DNA from: 66-474 sp036279975
Lineage (GTDB): Bacteria > Pseudomonadota > Gammaproteobacteria > Xanthomonadales > Rhodanobacteraceae
Reading direction: 5' to 3'
DNA length: 64,000 bases
Assembly (NCBI GenBank): GCA_036279975.1
Contig: DASURP010000096.1
Span: 1 to 64,000 of the forward strand
The position numbers and the translations under genes were made by a program. Numbering within the stretch: the stretch's first letter is position 1; each line of letters opens with the position of its first letter. Positions 35,698-44,425 of this stretch are shown piece after piece. The notes beneath the pieces are model-generated. The model saw only the letters and a list, made by a program, of their open reading frames with translations, was not told where the DNA came from and searched no databases.

Positions 35698-36339
35698 TCA
35701 GACGATGCCCAGTTCCAGGGCCTTCAGCACCGCCCGCGTGCGGTCGCGTACCCCGAGCTTGGAAAGGATGTTGGACACGTGGTTCTTGACCGTCCCCTCC
35801 GCGACCTTCAACGAATTGGCGATCTCCTTGTTGCTGTAGCCGCCCGACATCAAACGCAGGATCTCGGTTTCGCGGTCGGTCAGGGGATCGGGCTGGCCGA
35901 GGCTGCTGAACTGGTTGTTGATGCGGTTGACGCCGGCCAGCAGACGCTGGGTCACTACCGGCGCGATCAGGGAACCACCGGCGGCGACGGTCTTCACGGC
36001 GTCGACCAGTTGCTCCAGCGACACGTCCTTCAGCAGGTAGCCGCGCGCACCGGCCTTGAGGCCGGCCAGCACCAGCTGGTCGTCGTCGAAGGTGGTCAGG
36101 ATGATGGTCGGCGGCACCTTGCCGCGCGCGGAAAACTCGTTCAGCACGTCGAGTCCGCTCTTGCCGGGCATCCGCATGTCCAGCAGCACCACGTCGGGCT
36201 TGACCTCGGGAATCTTCGCGAGCGCGGCCACCCCATCGCTGCATTCGGCCACCACCTGTATTTCGGGCGAAAGCTCGAGCAACGAGCGGATGCCCTGGCG
36301 CACCAGCGTCTGGTCGTCCACGAGACACACTGAAATCAT
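35698..36339 (-). CDS. NarL/FixJ-type response regulator
   Basis: This 213-aa protein has a receiver domain (DD near residue 8, phosphorylated Asp54 in VLLDMRMPG, Thr in IILTTFDDD, Lys in YLLKDVS) and a C-terminal LuxR HTH (LTDRETEILRLMSGGYSNKE, VKNHVSNILSKLG). It is the partner of the histidine kinase immediately upstream (64 nt). Such pairs often control envelope or lipid genes (DesK/LiaS style). Confidence 0.94.
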   Translation of the reverse strand: MISVCLVDDQTLVRQGIRSLLELSPEIQVVAECSDGVAALAKIPEVKPDVVLLDMRMPGKSGLDVLNEFSARGKVPPTIILTTFDDDQLVLAGLKAGARGYLLKDVSLEQLVDAVKTVAAGGSLIAPVVTQRLLAGVNRINNQFSSLGQPDPLTDRETEILRLMSGGYSNKEIANSLKVAEGTVKNHVSNILSKLGVRDRTRAVLKALELGIV

Positions 36340-36403
36340 CGATCATCCCCTCCCCGTGAAAACATGTGTCACTACCCCTCGGATTCCGGGCGGGCCATTG
36401 TAT

Positions 36404-37603
36404 TCACGCCGCACCCTCCGTTGGCAGCGAAGCCTCGAGCGTGAAGCCATGCTCACGGTCGGTCTGGATGGCCAGTTTCCCACCCACCTCGGCCAGGCGC
36501 TCGCGCATGCCGTTCAGACCGTTGCCCGGCTTGAGTTCGACCGCGCCACGGCCGTCGTCGCTGGCCTTGAGCACCAGCTTGCCGCCCTCGCCTTCCTCGA
36601 ATCGCAACCACAGGTTGCGGGCGCGCGCGTGGCGCACCGCATTGGTGATGATCTCCTGCGTGCAACGCAACAGCACCTGGGCACGGCGTGAATCCCCGAC
36701 CGCGAAACGCGGCGGCAATTCGAGGTGCACGTGCAGACCGGGCACGCCTTCGGTGAGGTCGCGCAGCGCGTCGGTCAACTGGATGCCCTCGTCGTCACGC
36801 AATTCGCTGACCACCTCGCGCACGTCCGCCAGCAACTGCTTGGCGGTGGTCCGGGCACGCGCCACGTGTTCGGACGCGGCCTGGTTTTCGACCAGGTGCC
36901 CGGCGACCTCCAGGTTGAGGCTGAGCGCGGTCAGGTGGTGCCCGACCAGGTCGTGCAGCTCGCGCGCGATCCGCATGCGTTCGGAAAGGCGGCTGGATTC
37001 GGCAAGCAATGCGCGGGTGGCGCGCAGTTCCGAATTCAGGCGCCGCTGTTCCTCGCGCGCATTGGCCTGCTGGTGGGCCACCTCGGACGCCACGAACACG
37101 ATGACCGAGCCGCCCAGGTACAGCGCCGCCTGCAGCACCGCGATGCCCAGGTTGAAATTCGGGAAGGTCGCGAACACCGGGATGCAGGCCACGTTCTGCA
37201 GCACCAGCCAGGCCACCGCGTAGCGCAGCGGCAGCAGCCACGGCAGCACCAGTCCCACCACCGTCAGCAGCATCGCACCGAGGCCGCTGGCGCTGAACCA
37301 CGCGATCGCCAGGGCGGCGCAGGTCAACACCAGCAGGGCCAGCATCTTGGCGCCCCAGTGCCGGCGCGACCCGAGGTTGGCGGTCAGCAACCAGTACACC
37401 ACCCCGAACACCACGTAACTGGCCGCCCACAGCAGCAGTACGTCGTGGCTTTGCGCGTGCAGGGCCCGGGTCGCGTGGACGACCGTGCCTCCCGCGCCCG
37501 CGTCGATCCAGTCGCGCCGCACCAGCGGCACGCCGACGCTGGCGTACGTGATGAGTCCCGCGTATCGCAGCAGGGTGACGGGGCTGACCGAGAAACGTTG
37601 CAC
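36404..37603 (-). CDS. Sensor histidine kinase, DesK/LiaS-like
   Basis: This protein of about 399 aa has a GTG start at 37603 (MQRFSVSPVTLLRYAG) supported by a short N-terminus ahead of six membrane helices (residues about 10-190). After a coiled-coil (EEQRRLNSELRATRALLAES) comes HisKA_3 with the phospho-His in RIARELHDLVGHHLTALSL and then HATPase_c (QEIITNAVRHARARN, DDGRGA, GNGLNGMRERLAEVGG). No sensory periplasmic domain is seen, so the signal is likely membrane state. It is encoded just upstream of the response regulator and divergent from the GNAT gene. Confidence 0.9.
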   Translation of the reverse strand: MQRFSVSPVTLLRYAGLITYASVGVPLVRRDWIDAGAGGTVVHATRALHAQSHDVLLLWAASYVVFGVVYWLLTANLGSRRHWGAKMLALLVLTCAALAIAWFSASGLGAMLLTVVGLVLPWLLPLRYAVAWLVLQNVACIPVFATFPNFNLGIAVLQAALYLGGSVIVFVASEVAHQQANAREEQRRLNSELRATRALLAESSRLSERMRIARELHDLVGHHLTALSLNLEVAGHLVENQAASEHVARARTTAKQLLADVREVVSELRDDEGIQLTDALRDLTEGVPGLHVHLELPPRFAVGDSRRAQVLLRCTQEIITNAVRHARARNLWLRFEEGEGGKLVLKASDDGRGAVELKPGNGLNGMRERLAEVGGKLAIQTDREHGFTLEASLPTEGAA

Positions 37604-37753
37604 CCGCCGATCATAACCCAGCCGGGCGGCGCTGAAGCGCCCACGTGGCCGGCCGCGCGCCCCCGCAGCATGGCCGGCCGGATGGCATGCGATAATGCGG
37701 CGCTGACGACGGCTGCGCTGCCAACGCCGCAACCCCAAAGAAAGCCCTGCACA

Positions 37754-38368
37754 ATGACCTTGACGCCCAACCTGACCCTACGCGATGTCCGAGCGGGTGA
37801 TCTCGCCGCCGTGATGGGGCTCAACAACACCGCCGGTCCGTCCATCCTGCCGATGGACTCGACCCAACTGAAGCATTTCTACCAGCACGCCGATTATTTC
37901 CGGGTCGCGGAAGTGGACGGCCACCTGGCGGGATTCCTGATCGCCCTGCGGGACACCGCGACGCACGCCAGCTCCAACTTCCGCTGGTTCCGCGAGCATT
38001 GCGAGCACTTCGTGTACATCGATCGGGTCGTGATCGGCGACCTGCACCGCGGGCACGGCCTCGGCCGGACGTTCTACGCGGACGTCCAGAGCTTTGCGGA
38101 AGTGCGCTCCCCCAACCTCGCCTGCGAGGTGTTCCTGGAACCCCGCGACGACGTCGCGGTGCTGTTCCACGGCGTGTTCGGGTTCCACGAAGCCGGCCAG
38201 CAGGTCATGCCGGAATCCGGCCGTCGCGTCAGCCTGTTGCTGAAGGATCTCCACTGCTATCCGTTCGTGCGCGACACCTACCCCGACGGCCTGCCCGTCG
38301 AACCCTGGCTGGCGCAACGCCCGCTGCCGGCGGGCGATGCCCGATTGCGCGCTGCGGGCCAGGCGTGA
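37754..38368 (+). CDS. GNAT family acetyltransferase, MinC-adjacent
   Basis: This 204-aa protein has LRDVRAGDLAAVMGLNN, YIDRVVIGDLHRGHGLGRTFY as acetyl-CoA motif A and a C-terminal region (FHGVFGFHEAGQQVMPESG) typical of GNATs that lie just before min genes in Xanthomonadales. The substrate is unknown. Its last nucleotides overlap the minC start by GTGA (38365-38368), so it leads the min operon. Confidence 0.85.
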   Translation: MTLTPNLTLRDVRAGDLAAVMGLNNTAGPSILPMDSTQLKHFYQHADYFRVAEVDGHLAGFLIALRDTATHASSNFRWFREHCEHFVYIDRVVIGDLHRGHGLGRTFYADVQSFAEVRSPNLACEVFLEPRDDVAVLFHGVFGFHEAGQQVMPESGRRVSLLLKDLHCYPFVRDTYPDGLPVEPWLAQRPLPAGDARLRAAGQA

Positions 38369-39132
38369 GCGGGCGCACGGCCGGCGCATCCGCCGCGATC
38401 CTGGAGGCCGCAGACCTCCGCTTCGGCCAGGTCGGAATCGCAAACGTGCGCGTGCGCAACGCGGATCCCGCCGCCTTGCGCGCCGCAATCGAACTGCGCG
38501 TGCGGGAAGCCCCGGCGCTGTTCGAACGCGCGCCGGTGGTGGTGGACCTCGCTTTGCTGGCGCCGCAACCCGGCGATGGCGACGCACGTGCGCTGCTCGA
38601 CGCCGTGCGCGCTGCCGGCATGCTGCCGGTGGGACTGGCCTATGCCGGCGACGCCACCGGCGCCCTCGCGCAACGACTGGGTTTGCCCTTGATTGCGAAG
38701 TTTCGCGCGGCCTACGAACGCGCGGAGCAGCCGGCAAGCGAGGTGCCGCCCGCGCAGGCAGCAACCCCCGCCGCGCCAGCCACCACCCCGCCGGAAGGCC
38801 GGGTGGCTGCCGCGCTGCAGCACCACCGGCCGGTACGGACCGGCCAGCAGGTGTACGCGCAAGGTTGCGACCTGATCGTGGTCGGCGTCGTCGCCAATGG
38901 CGCCGAGGTGCTGGCCGACGGCAATGTCCATGTTTACGGCGCGCTGCGTGGACGCGCCTTCGCGGGCACGCTCGGCGACAAGGACACGCGCATCTTCTGC
39001 AGCGAGTTTCGCGCCGAGATCGTCTCGATCGCCGGGCACTACCGCGTATTCGAGGAGTTGCCACGGGAATTCGCCGGCCAGCCCGTGCAGATCCGGCTGG
39101 AACACGACAAATTGCAAATCACGAAATTGTGA
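38365..39132 (+). CDS. minC: Septum site-determining protein MinC
   Basis: This 255-aa division inhibitor has a GTG start at 38365 overlapping the previous stop (GTGA). The N-terminal FtsZ-interaction domain (LFERAPVVVDLALLA) is followed by a Pro/Ala-rich linker and the C-terminal beta-helix (GQQVYAQGCDLIVVGVVANG; IFCSEFRAEIVSIAGHYRV). It blocks FtsZ rings near the poles together with MinD. It begins the minCDE run; minD follows 81 nt later. Confidence 0.95.
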   Translation: MSGRTAGASAAILEAADLRFGQVGIANVRVRNADPAALRAAIELRVREAPALFERAPVVVDLALLAPQPGDGDARALLDAVRAAGMLPVGLAYAGDATGALAQRLGLPLIAKFRAAYERAEQPASEVPPAQAATPAAPATTPPEGRVAAALQHHRPVRTGQQVYAQGCDLIVVGVVANGAEVLADGNVHVYGALRGRAFAGTLGDKDTRIFCSEFRAEIVSIAGHYRVFEELPREFAGQPVQIRLEHDKLQITKL

Positions 39133-39213
39133 CATCGGACATTCAGGCGCGTCCCCGATAATCGGCCGGGCGCGCCCGCCTTCGCACACCCGCGCATCCA
39201 CGGAGCACTTCCC

Positions 39214-40026
39214 TTGACCGAAACCATCGTCATCACCTCCGGCAAGGGCGGCGTCGGCAAGACCACCACGTCCGCCTCGCTCGCCAGCGGCCTCGCCCAG
39301 CGCGGCCACAAGACCGCCGTGATCGATTTCGACGTCGGCCTGCGCAACCTCGACCTCATCATGGGCTGCGAAAGGCGCGTGGTGTACGACTTCGTCAACG
39401 TGATCCAGGAAGAGGCCATGCTGAAACAGGCGCTGATCCGCGACAAGCGCCACGACAACCTGTACATCCTGGCCGCCTCGCAGACCCGCGACAAGGACGC
39501 GCTGACCCAGGACGGCGTCGGCCGCGTGCTGGAGGAGCTGGCCGCCGACGGGTTCGAGTACATCGTTTGCGACTCGCCCGCCGGCATCGAGAAAGGCGCG
39601 CACCTGGCGATGTATTTCGCCGACCGCGCGGTGGTGGTGGTGAACCCGGAAGTCTCCAGCGTGCGCGATTCCGACCGCATCCTCGGCCTGCTTTCGTCCA
39701 AGACCCGGCGGGCGGAACGCGGCGAGGGGCCGGGCCCGCAGCACCTGCTGTTGACGCGCTACAACCCGGTGCGCGTCGAGGCCGGCGAAATGCTGAGCGT
39801 CGCCGATGTCGAGGAAATCCTGGGCATCCCGGTGCTGGGCGTGATCCCGGAATCGGAAAACGTGCTGGCGGCCTCCAACTCGGGCGTGCCGGTGATCCAC
39901 GACGCCGGTTCGATCGCCGGGCAGGCCTACGCCGATGCGGTCGCGCGCCTGGCCGGCGAGGATGTTTCCATGCGCTTCCTGGACGCGCCGAAGAAGGGCT
40001 TCTTCAAGCGCATGTTCGGCACCTGA
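39214..40026 (+). CDS. minD: Septum site-determining protein MinD
   Basis: This 270-aa ParA-type ATPase has a TTG start at 39214 with GGAG 9 nt upstream. The deviant Walker A ITSGKGGVGKTTTS, switch I DFDVGLRNLD and switch II VCDSPAGIEKGAH are all intact, and the C-terminal amphipathic helix (KKGFFKRMFG) targets the membrane. It recruits MinC and oscillates with MinE to place the division site at midcell. Confidence 0.97.
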   Translation: MTETIVITSGKGGVGKTTTSASLASGLAQRGHKTAVIDFDVGLRNLDLIMGCERRVVYDFVNVIQEEAMLKQALIRDKRHDNLYILAASQTRDKDALTQDGVGRVLEELAADGFEYIVCDSPAGIEKGAHLAMYFADRAVVVVNPEVSSVRDSDRILGLLSSKTRRAERGEGPGPQHLLLTRYNPVRVEAGEMLSVADVEEILGIPVLGVIPESENVLAASNSGVPVIHDAGSIAGQAYADAVARLAGEDVSMRFLDAPKKGFFKRMFGT

Positions 40027-40037
40027 GGAGTGATGCG

Positions 40038-40313
40038 ATGAGCCTGCTCGATTTCCTGCGCCCACGGCCCAGGAACACCGCCAACATCGCGCGCGAACGC
40101 CTGCGCATCATCGTCGCGCAGGAGCGCGCGACCCGCGGCGGGCCGGACTACCTGCCGCTGCTGCGCAACGAGCTGCTGGAAGTGATCCGCAAGTACGTGC
40201 ACGTCGATCCCGAGGCCGTGCAGGTAAACCTGGAACGCAACGACAACGGCGAAGTGCTGGAACTTTCGGTCGCGTTGCCGGAAGACGGCAAGGCGACGGG
40301 AACCGGCGGATGA
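40038..40313 (+). CDS. minE: Cell division topological specificity factor MinE
   Basis: This 91-aa protein starts at ATG 40038 with GAGGAG before it. MSLLDFLRPRPRNTANIA is the membrane-targeting and anti-MinCD helix, and the C-terminal dimerisation part has LLRNELLEVIRKYVHV followed by VQVNLERN. It stimulates MinD ATPase and drives the pole-to-pole oscillation. It ends the min operon; a repeat cluster follows. Confidence 0.96.
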   Translation: MSLLDFLRPRPRNTANIARERLRIIVAQERATRGGPDYLPLLRNELLEVIRKYVHVDPEAVQVNLERNDNGEVLELSVALPEDGKATGTGG

Positions 40314-40338
40314 GACCGGGAATTCGCGCGGGCATGTC

Positions 40339-40557
40339 ACCCCCTTCCGCAGGAAGGGGGTCGGCGCGAAGCGCCGGGGGGATGTCGCTTCGCACGACAG
40401 GGTGAACGGTGCATGCAGGCACCAACAAAAGCCATCCCCCTCGCTCCCCCTTCACAACCGAAGGGTGAAGAAGTGATCACCCCGTTCGAATCGAAGGGGG
40501 AAGAAACGATCGCCCCCTTCCAGTGGAAGGGGGTCGCCGCGGAGCGGCGGGGGGATG
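40339..40557. repeat. Cluster of REP-like palindromic repeats, partly coding
   Basis: Two similar direct copies of about 46 bp (40339-40384 and 40512-40557) each contain CCCCCTTCC...GGAAGGGGG hairpins and the tail CGGGGGGATG. Between them lies an inverted, degenerate copy (about 40433-40470). The segment follows minE; its right part supplies the first ~50 codons of the next gene. Confidence 0.7.
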
Positions 40558-41018
40558 AGGCCGCACGCGAGGTCCTGCGTATCGCCGACGTCGGCTTCGA
40601 ACCGTGCGCGAACCTGCTCGCGCAACACGGCTTGCAACTGGTCCGCGTGGAAGACGGCGCAGCCATCCCCGGCAGCTTCTGGGGCGAGCCCGAAGCCGGC
40701 GTGATCGCCTCGACGGTGTATGCGCGCGCCGACACGCCGCTGCACTCGCTGTTGCACGAAGCCTGCCACCTGCTGGTGGCTGATCCCGCGCGGCGTGCGT
40801 CCATCCACACCAATGCCAGCGATTCGCTGGAGGAAGAGGATGCAACCTGCTACCTGCAGGTCGTGCTGGCCGGCGCCCTGCCCGGCTTCAGCCGCGCGCG
40901 GGCGCTGGCCGACATGGATGCATGGGGTTATTCGTTCCGGCTCGGCTCGGCGCGCGCGTGGTTCGAGCACGACGCCGAGGATGCGCGTTCGTTCCTGCAA
41001 GCCCGAGGGCTGTTGTAG
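40413..41018 (+). CDS. HEACH-motif putative metalloprotein with repeat-derived N-terminus
   Basis: This reading frame of 201 aa has a first part (about residues 1-50, QPKGEEVITPFESKG) made of translated repeat DNA that is unlikely to be functional. From about residue 55 a domain appears: VLRIADVGFEPCANLLAQHG, then LHSLLHEACHLLVAD (an HExxH-like zinc motif) and EEDATCYLQVVLAG. The pattern resembles ImmA/IrrE-type metallopeptidases, but the usual glutamates of the family cannot be confirmed. The true start may be GTG 40473 or later; ATG 40413 lies in the repeats. Confidence 0.55.
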   Translation: MQAPTKAIPLAPPSQPKGEEVITPFESKGEETIAPFQWKGVAAERRGDEAAREVLRIADVGFEPCANLLAQHGLQLVRVEDGAAIPGSFWGEPEAGVIASTVYARADTPLHSLLHEACHLLVADPARRASIHTNASDSLEEEDATCYLQVVLAGALPGFSRARALADMDAWGYSFRLGSARAWFEHDAEDARSFLQARGLL

Positions 41019-41131
41019 GAGCGCGCCTGCGCGCGATCGGCTTCATGCTGCGCCGCGGCACCTCCCGGTCGCCTGCAGGCAGGCTCCTACCTTTGCCCCT
41101 GCAACCCGGTGCTACCATGCGCGCACATGCA

Positions 41132-41190
41132 CGGGAGATGGCATGCCTCCCCGAACCGCCGCTTGATCGAGTGGCTGATGATGCCTACGC
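41132..41190 (+). ncRNA. Fluoride riboswitch (crcB motif)
   Basis: The transcript would carry GGGAGATGGCAT (41133-41144), CTCCCCGAACCGCC (41147-41160) and GGCTGATGATGCCTAC (41173-41188), matching the fluoride riboswitch core. GGGAG (41133-41137) pairs with CTCCC (41147-41151); GGCAT (41140-41144) can pair with ATGCC (41181-41185) as the pseudoknot; GCCGCT and AGTGGC form the third stem. The genes that follow, crcB and DUF190, are its known targets, about 90 nt downstream. Confidence 0.85.
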
Positions 41191-41280
41191 AACCGGGATT
41201 CCGGCGCGCAGGCATTGCGTTCCGAACGCATGCAACACGCAGGATTTCCGACTGCCTTTGCCCGAGGAGTCGCAACATCC

Positions 41281-41673
41281 ATGCTCATCCAGGCCTTGCT
41301 TGCCACCGGCTGCGGCGCCTTCCTCGGCGCCTGCCTGCGCTATCTGTTTGGCGTCTGGCTCAACCCGCTGTTTCCGACCATACCGCTCGGCACGCTGGCC
41401 GCCAACCTGCTGGGCGGCCTGCTGATGGGCCTGATCCTCGGGGCGTTCGGGCAGTTCCAGTCGCTCGCACCCGAAACCCGGGTGTTCATCACCACCGGCT
41501 TCCTGGGCGGCCTGACCACCTTCTCCACTTTCTCCGGCGAGGTGGTCACCCTGCTGCTGCGTCAGCAATACGGCTGGACCGCGGCCACCGTCGGCATGCA
41601 CCTGATCGGGACCCTGGGCATGACGTTGCTCGGTTTCGCGATGATGCAGGCCCTGCTGAGGCACTTCGCATGA
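41281..41673 (+). CDS. crcB: Fluoride-specific ion channel CrcB/Fluc
   Basis: This 130-aa membrane protein has four helices and acts as a dual-topology dimeric fluoride exporter. GAFLGACLRYLFGVWLNP and PLGTLAANLLGGLLMG carry the conserved pore residues (Asn in NLLGG), FLGGLTTFSTFSGE has the phenylalanine box lining. ATG 41281 is chosen because GAGGAG lies 11 nt before it; an in-frame upstream ATG (41215) would lie in the leader. It is controlled by the upstream fluoride riboswitch and protects against fluoride toxicity. Confidence 0.94.
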   Translation: MLIQALLATGCGAFLGACLRYLFGVWLNPLFPTIPLGTLAANLLGGLLMGLILGAFGQFQSLAPETRVFITTGFLGGLTTFSTFSGEVVTLLLRQQYGWTAATVGMHLIGTLGMTLLGFAMMQALLRHFA

Positions 41674-42014
41674 ACGGCATCGGCTCTACCCAAGGCGTGT
41701 ACCTGCGTTTCTTCGTGCACGAGAACCGCCGTCATGGCGGCGTGCTGCTGTACGACTGGCTGCTCGCGGAAGCCAGGAAGCTCGGGCTGCCCGGCGGCAC
41801 TGCGTTCCGCTCGATCGCGGGCTTCGGACGCCACGGCGTCACCCATGAAGCACACTTCCTCGAACTCGCCGGCCAGGAAACCGTGCGGGTGGACTTCGTG
41901 GTGACGCGCGAGGCGTCGGCAAGAATGCTGGCGCGCGTGCGCGAGGAAAACCTGCAGATGTTCTACGCGATACTGCCGGCCGAATTCGGCGCGCTGGGCG
42001 AAACCGTTGAATAA
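41670..42014 (+). CDS. DUF190 family protein
   Basis: This 114-aa protein has GVYLRFFVHENRRHGGVLLYDWLLAEARKLG as separate helices and strands, then GGTAFRSIAGFGRHG, the conserved DUF190 motif, and ETVRVDFVVTREASARMLA at the end. DUF190 genes accompany crcB and are thought to be small cytosolic PII-like ligand-binding proteins. The start overlaps the crcB stop (ATGA, 41670-41673), so the two are translated together under the fluoride riboswitch. Confidence 0.9.
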   Translation: MNGIGSTQGVYLRFFVHENRRHGGVLLYDWLLAEARKLGLPGGTAFRSIAGFGRHGVTHEAHFLELAGQETVRVDFVVTREASARMLARVREENLQMFYAILPAEFGALGETVE

Positions 42015-42050
42015 TTCGCTGCGCCCGGCAGCTTGCGCAACAGCTCAGCA

Positions 42051-43256
42051 ATGGCCCCGGTGACGCAACCGCCACGGTTCATATCGCGAACGGCGGCAAA
42101 ACGCGCGCTTGTCTTCGTGGTGCTGCTGGGCATCGTCAGCCTGTTCGCCGACATGACCTACGAAGGTTCGCGCTCGATCTGGGGCCCGTTCCTGGGCACG
42201 CTGGGCGCGACCGGTGCGATCGTGGGCCTGGTCGCGGGCGCCGGGGAATTGCTCGGCTACGTGCTGCGCTTGTTCACCGGTGCGCTGGCCGACAAGACCA
42301 AACGCTACTGGGTAATCACGATCGCGGGCTACGCGATCAACCTGCTGGCGGTGCCGGCGTTGGCGCTGGCCGGCAACTGGCCGGTCGCGGCGGGGCTGGT
42401 GATCCTGGAACGCAGTGGCAAGGCGCTGCGCACGCCCGCGCGCGACGCGATGCTGTCGTACGCGGCCAGGGACATGGGCGGCGCCGGCTGGGCCTTCGGC
42501 CTGCACGAGGCGCTGGACTCGATCGGCGCGGTACTGGGTCCGCTGATCGCAGCCCTGGTGCTGTTCCTCAACGGCGGTTACCGGCACGCGTTCGCCTGGT
42601 TGCTGCTGCCGGCGCTGGGCGCGCTGGCGACGCTTGCGATCGCGCGCATGAAATTCCCGCAGCCGCAGAAGCTCGAGCGGCATCCGGTCCCCGAAATGGC
42701 CGATGCCAGGGCGCTGCGCGAACTCAAGGTTTTCCTCGCCGCGACCGCGCTGATCGCAGCGGGTTATTCGGACTTCGCCCTGATCGCCTTCCACCTCGCC
42801 CGCGACCACGTGGTCGCGAACGACCTGGTTCCGGTGCTGTATGCCATCGCCAGCGTGGCGGGCGGACTCACCGCGCTGGCGTTGGGAAGGCTATTCGATC
42901 GTCGCGGTTTGTCGGTGCTGCTGTGGGCGACACTGGGACCGGCGCTGTATGCACCGCTGGTGTTCCTCGGCGGCATGTGGTCGGCGTTGGCCGGCATGAT
43001 CCTGTGGGGCATCGGCTTCGGCGCGCACGACTCGCTGTTCCGCGCCGTGGTGGCGCAACGCATCCCGCGCGAGCGGCGCGCCACTGCGATGGGCGTGTTC
43101 AACGCGATTTACGGCGTGGCATGGTTCCTCGGCAGCATCCTGCTGGGGGTGTTGTACGATGTGAAGCCGCTCTACACGGTGATCGCCGCACTGGTGTTGC
43201 AGCTCGCGGCCTGTCCCCTCTTGTGGAGCCTCCGGACTTCGCACAGGAGCGCGTGA
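42051..43256 (+). CDS. MFS transporter
   Basis: This 401-aa protein has 12 membrane segments. FTGALADKTKRYWVI is the MFS loop 2-3 motif and VILERSGKALRTPARDAML the loop 4-5 motif. The substrate is unknown; this subfamily with a MTYEGSRSIWGPFL first loop is widespread and uncharacterised. ATG 42051 is preferred to a TTG at 42033. Its stop overlaps the start of cfa (TGATG, 43254-43258), so the two are co-translated. Confidence 0.88.
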   Translation: MAPVTQPPRFISRTAAKRALVFVVLLGIVSLFADMTYEGSRSIWGPFLGTLGATGAIVGLVAGAGELLGYVLRLFTGALADKTKRYWVITIAGYAINLLAVPALALAGNWPVAAGLVILERSGKALRTPARDAMLSYAARDMGGAGWAFGLHEALDSIGAVLGPLIAALVLFLNGGYRHAFAWLLLPALGALATLAIARMKFPQPQKLERHPVPEMADARALRELKVFLAATALIAAGYSDFALIAFHLARDHVVANDLVPVLYAIASVAGGLTALALGRLFDRRGLSVLLWATLGPALYAPLVFLGGMWSALAGMILWGIGFGAHDSLFRAVVAQRIPRERRATAMGVFNAIYGVAWFLGSILLGVLYDVKPLYTVIAALVLQLAACPLLWSLRTSHRSA

Positions 43257-44425
43257 TGAACGATCTTGCGACATCCACCGAACCCGCCCAGTTGTCGCGC
43301 CACGACCAGGCGCTGCGCGAAAAAGCCGGGAAACTGCTCGACCACGCCGACGTCCGCATCGACGGCGACCGGCCATGGGACCTGAAGGTGCACGACGAAC
43401 GGGTGTTCGCGCGCGCCTTCGCACACGGTTCGCTGGGTCTCGGCGAGGCCTACATGGATGGCTGGTGGGACACGCCATCGCTGGACCAGTTTTTTTACCA
43501 CGTGCTGGGGGCGCACCTCGACGAACACCTGCGCGACTTCGACGCACTGCGTGCCCACCTGCGCGCGCGTTTCCTCAACATGCAGCGCGGCCGCAAGGCG
43601 TTCAGGATCGGCAAGGCGCACTACGACATCGGCAACGACCTGTTCGCGAAGATGCTGGGCAAGCGGCTGGTGTATTCCTGCGGCTACTGGAAAGACGCGG
43701 ACAACCTCGACGATGCCGAGGAAGCCAAGCTGGACCTGGTCTGCCGCAAGCTGCGACTGCAACCCGGCATGAAGCTCCTCGACATCGGCTGCGGCTGGGG
43801 CGAGGCGCTCAAATACGCCGCGGAGAAGTACGGCGCAGCGGGAGTCGGCGTCACCGTGTCCGAACAGCAGGCACGGTTCGCGCGGGAACTGTGCAAGGGG
43901 CTGCCCGTGGAAATCCGCCTGCAGGATTACCGCGACGTCGACGAGAAATTCGACGCGGTGTATTCGATCGGCATGTTCGAGCATGTCGGCTGGAAGAACT
44001 ACCGCGCCTATTTCGAGATGTGCAGGCGGTGCCTGAAGGATGGTGGCCTTTCGGTGCTGCACTGCATCGGCACCAACGGCTCGCCGAGCCGCCCGGATCC
44101 GTGGATCGAGAAGTACATCTTCCCGAACTCGATGATCCCGGCCGCCTCGCAGGTTACGCCGGCGCTGGAAAACCTGTTCGTGGTCGAGGACTGGCACAAC
44201 TTCGGCACCGACTACGACAAGACCCTGATGGCGTGGCTGGCCAATTTCGACGCAGCGTGGCCGGAACTGTCCGCGACGAACCCGCGCTACGACGAACGCT
44301 TTCGCCGCATGTGGCGCTACTACCTGTCGGGCTCCGCCGCCACCTTCCGCACCCGCCGCGACCAGCTGTGGCAACTGACCTTGTCGCCGCACGGAGTCCC
44401 GGGCGGTTACCGCGTGCCGCGTTGA
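43256..44425 (+). CDS. cfa: Cyclopropane-fatty-acyl-phospholipid synthase
   Basis: This 389-aa SAM-dependent enzyme (E. coli Cfa 382 aa) adds a methylene bridge to unsaturated acyl chains of membrane phospholipids. The N-terminal FARAFAHGSLGLGEAYMDGW is the lipid-binding region; KLLDIGCGWGEALKYAAE is SAM motif I; SIGMFEHVGWKNY and SGSAATFRTRRDQLW carry the conserved catalytic His and Arg blocks. It is coupled to MFS upstream and to the TraB/GumN-like gene downstream (1-nt overlap). Confidence 0.96.
   Translation: MNDLATSTEPAQLSRHDQALREKAGKLLDHADVRIDGDRPWDLKVHDERVFARAFAHGSLGLGEAYMDGWWDTPSLDQFFYHVLGAHLDEHLRDFDALRAHLRARFLNMQRGRKAFRIGKAHYDIGNDLFAKMLGKRLVYSCGYWKDADNLDDAEEAKLDLVCRKLRLQPGMKLLDIGCGWGEALKYAAEKYGAAGVGVTVSEQQARFARELCKGLPVEIRLQDYRDVDEKFDAVYSIGMFEHVGWKNYRAYFEMCRRCLKDGGLSVLHCIGTNGSPSRPDPWIEKYIFPNSMIPAASQVTPALENLFVVEDWHNFGTDYDKTLMAWLANFDAAWPELSATNPRYDERFRRMWRYYLSGSAATFRTRRDQLWQLTLSPHGVPGGYRVPR

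Noticed and set aside
41215..41280. Upstream ATG (41215) as the crcB start
   Set aside because: It would put 22 non-hydrophobic residues before the first helix and lie in the riboswitch expression region; ATG 41281 has a good ribosome site.
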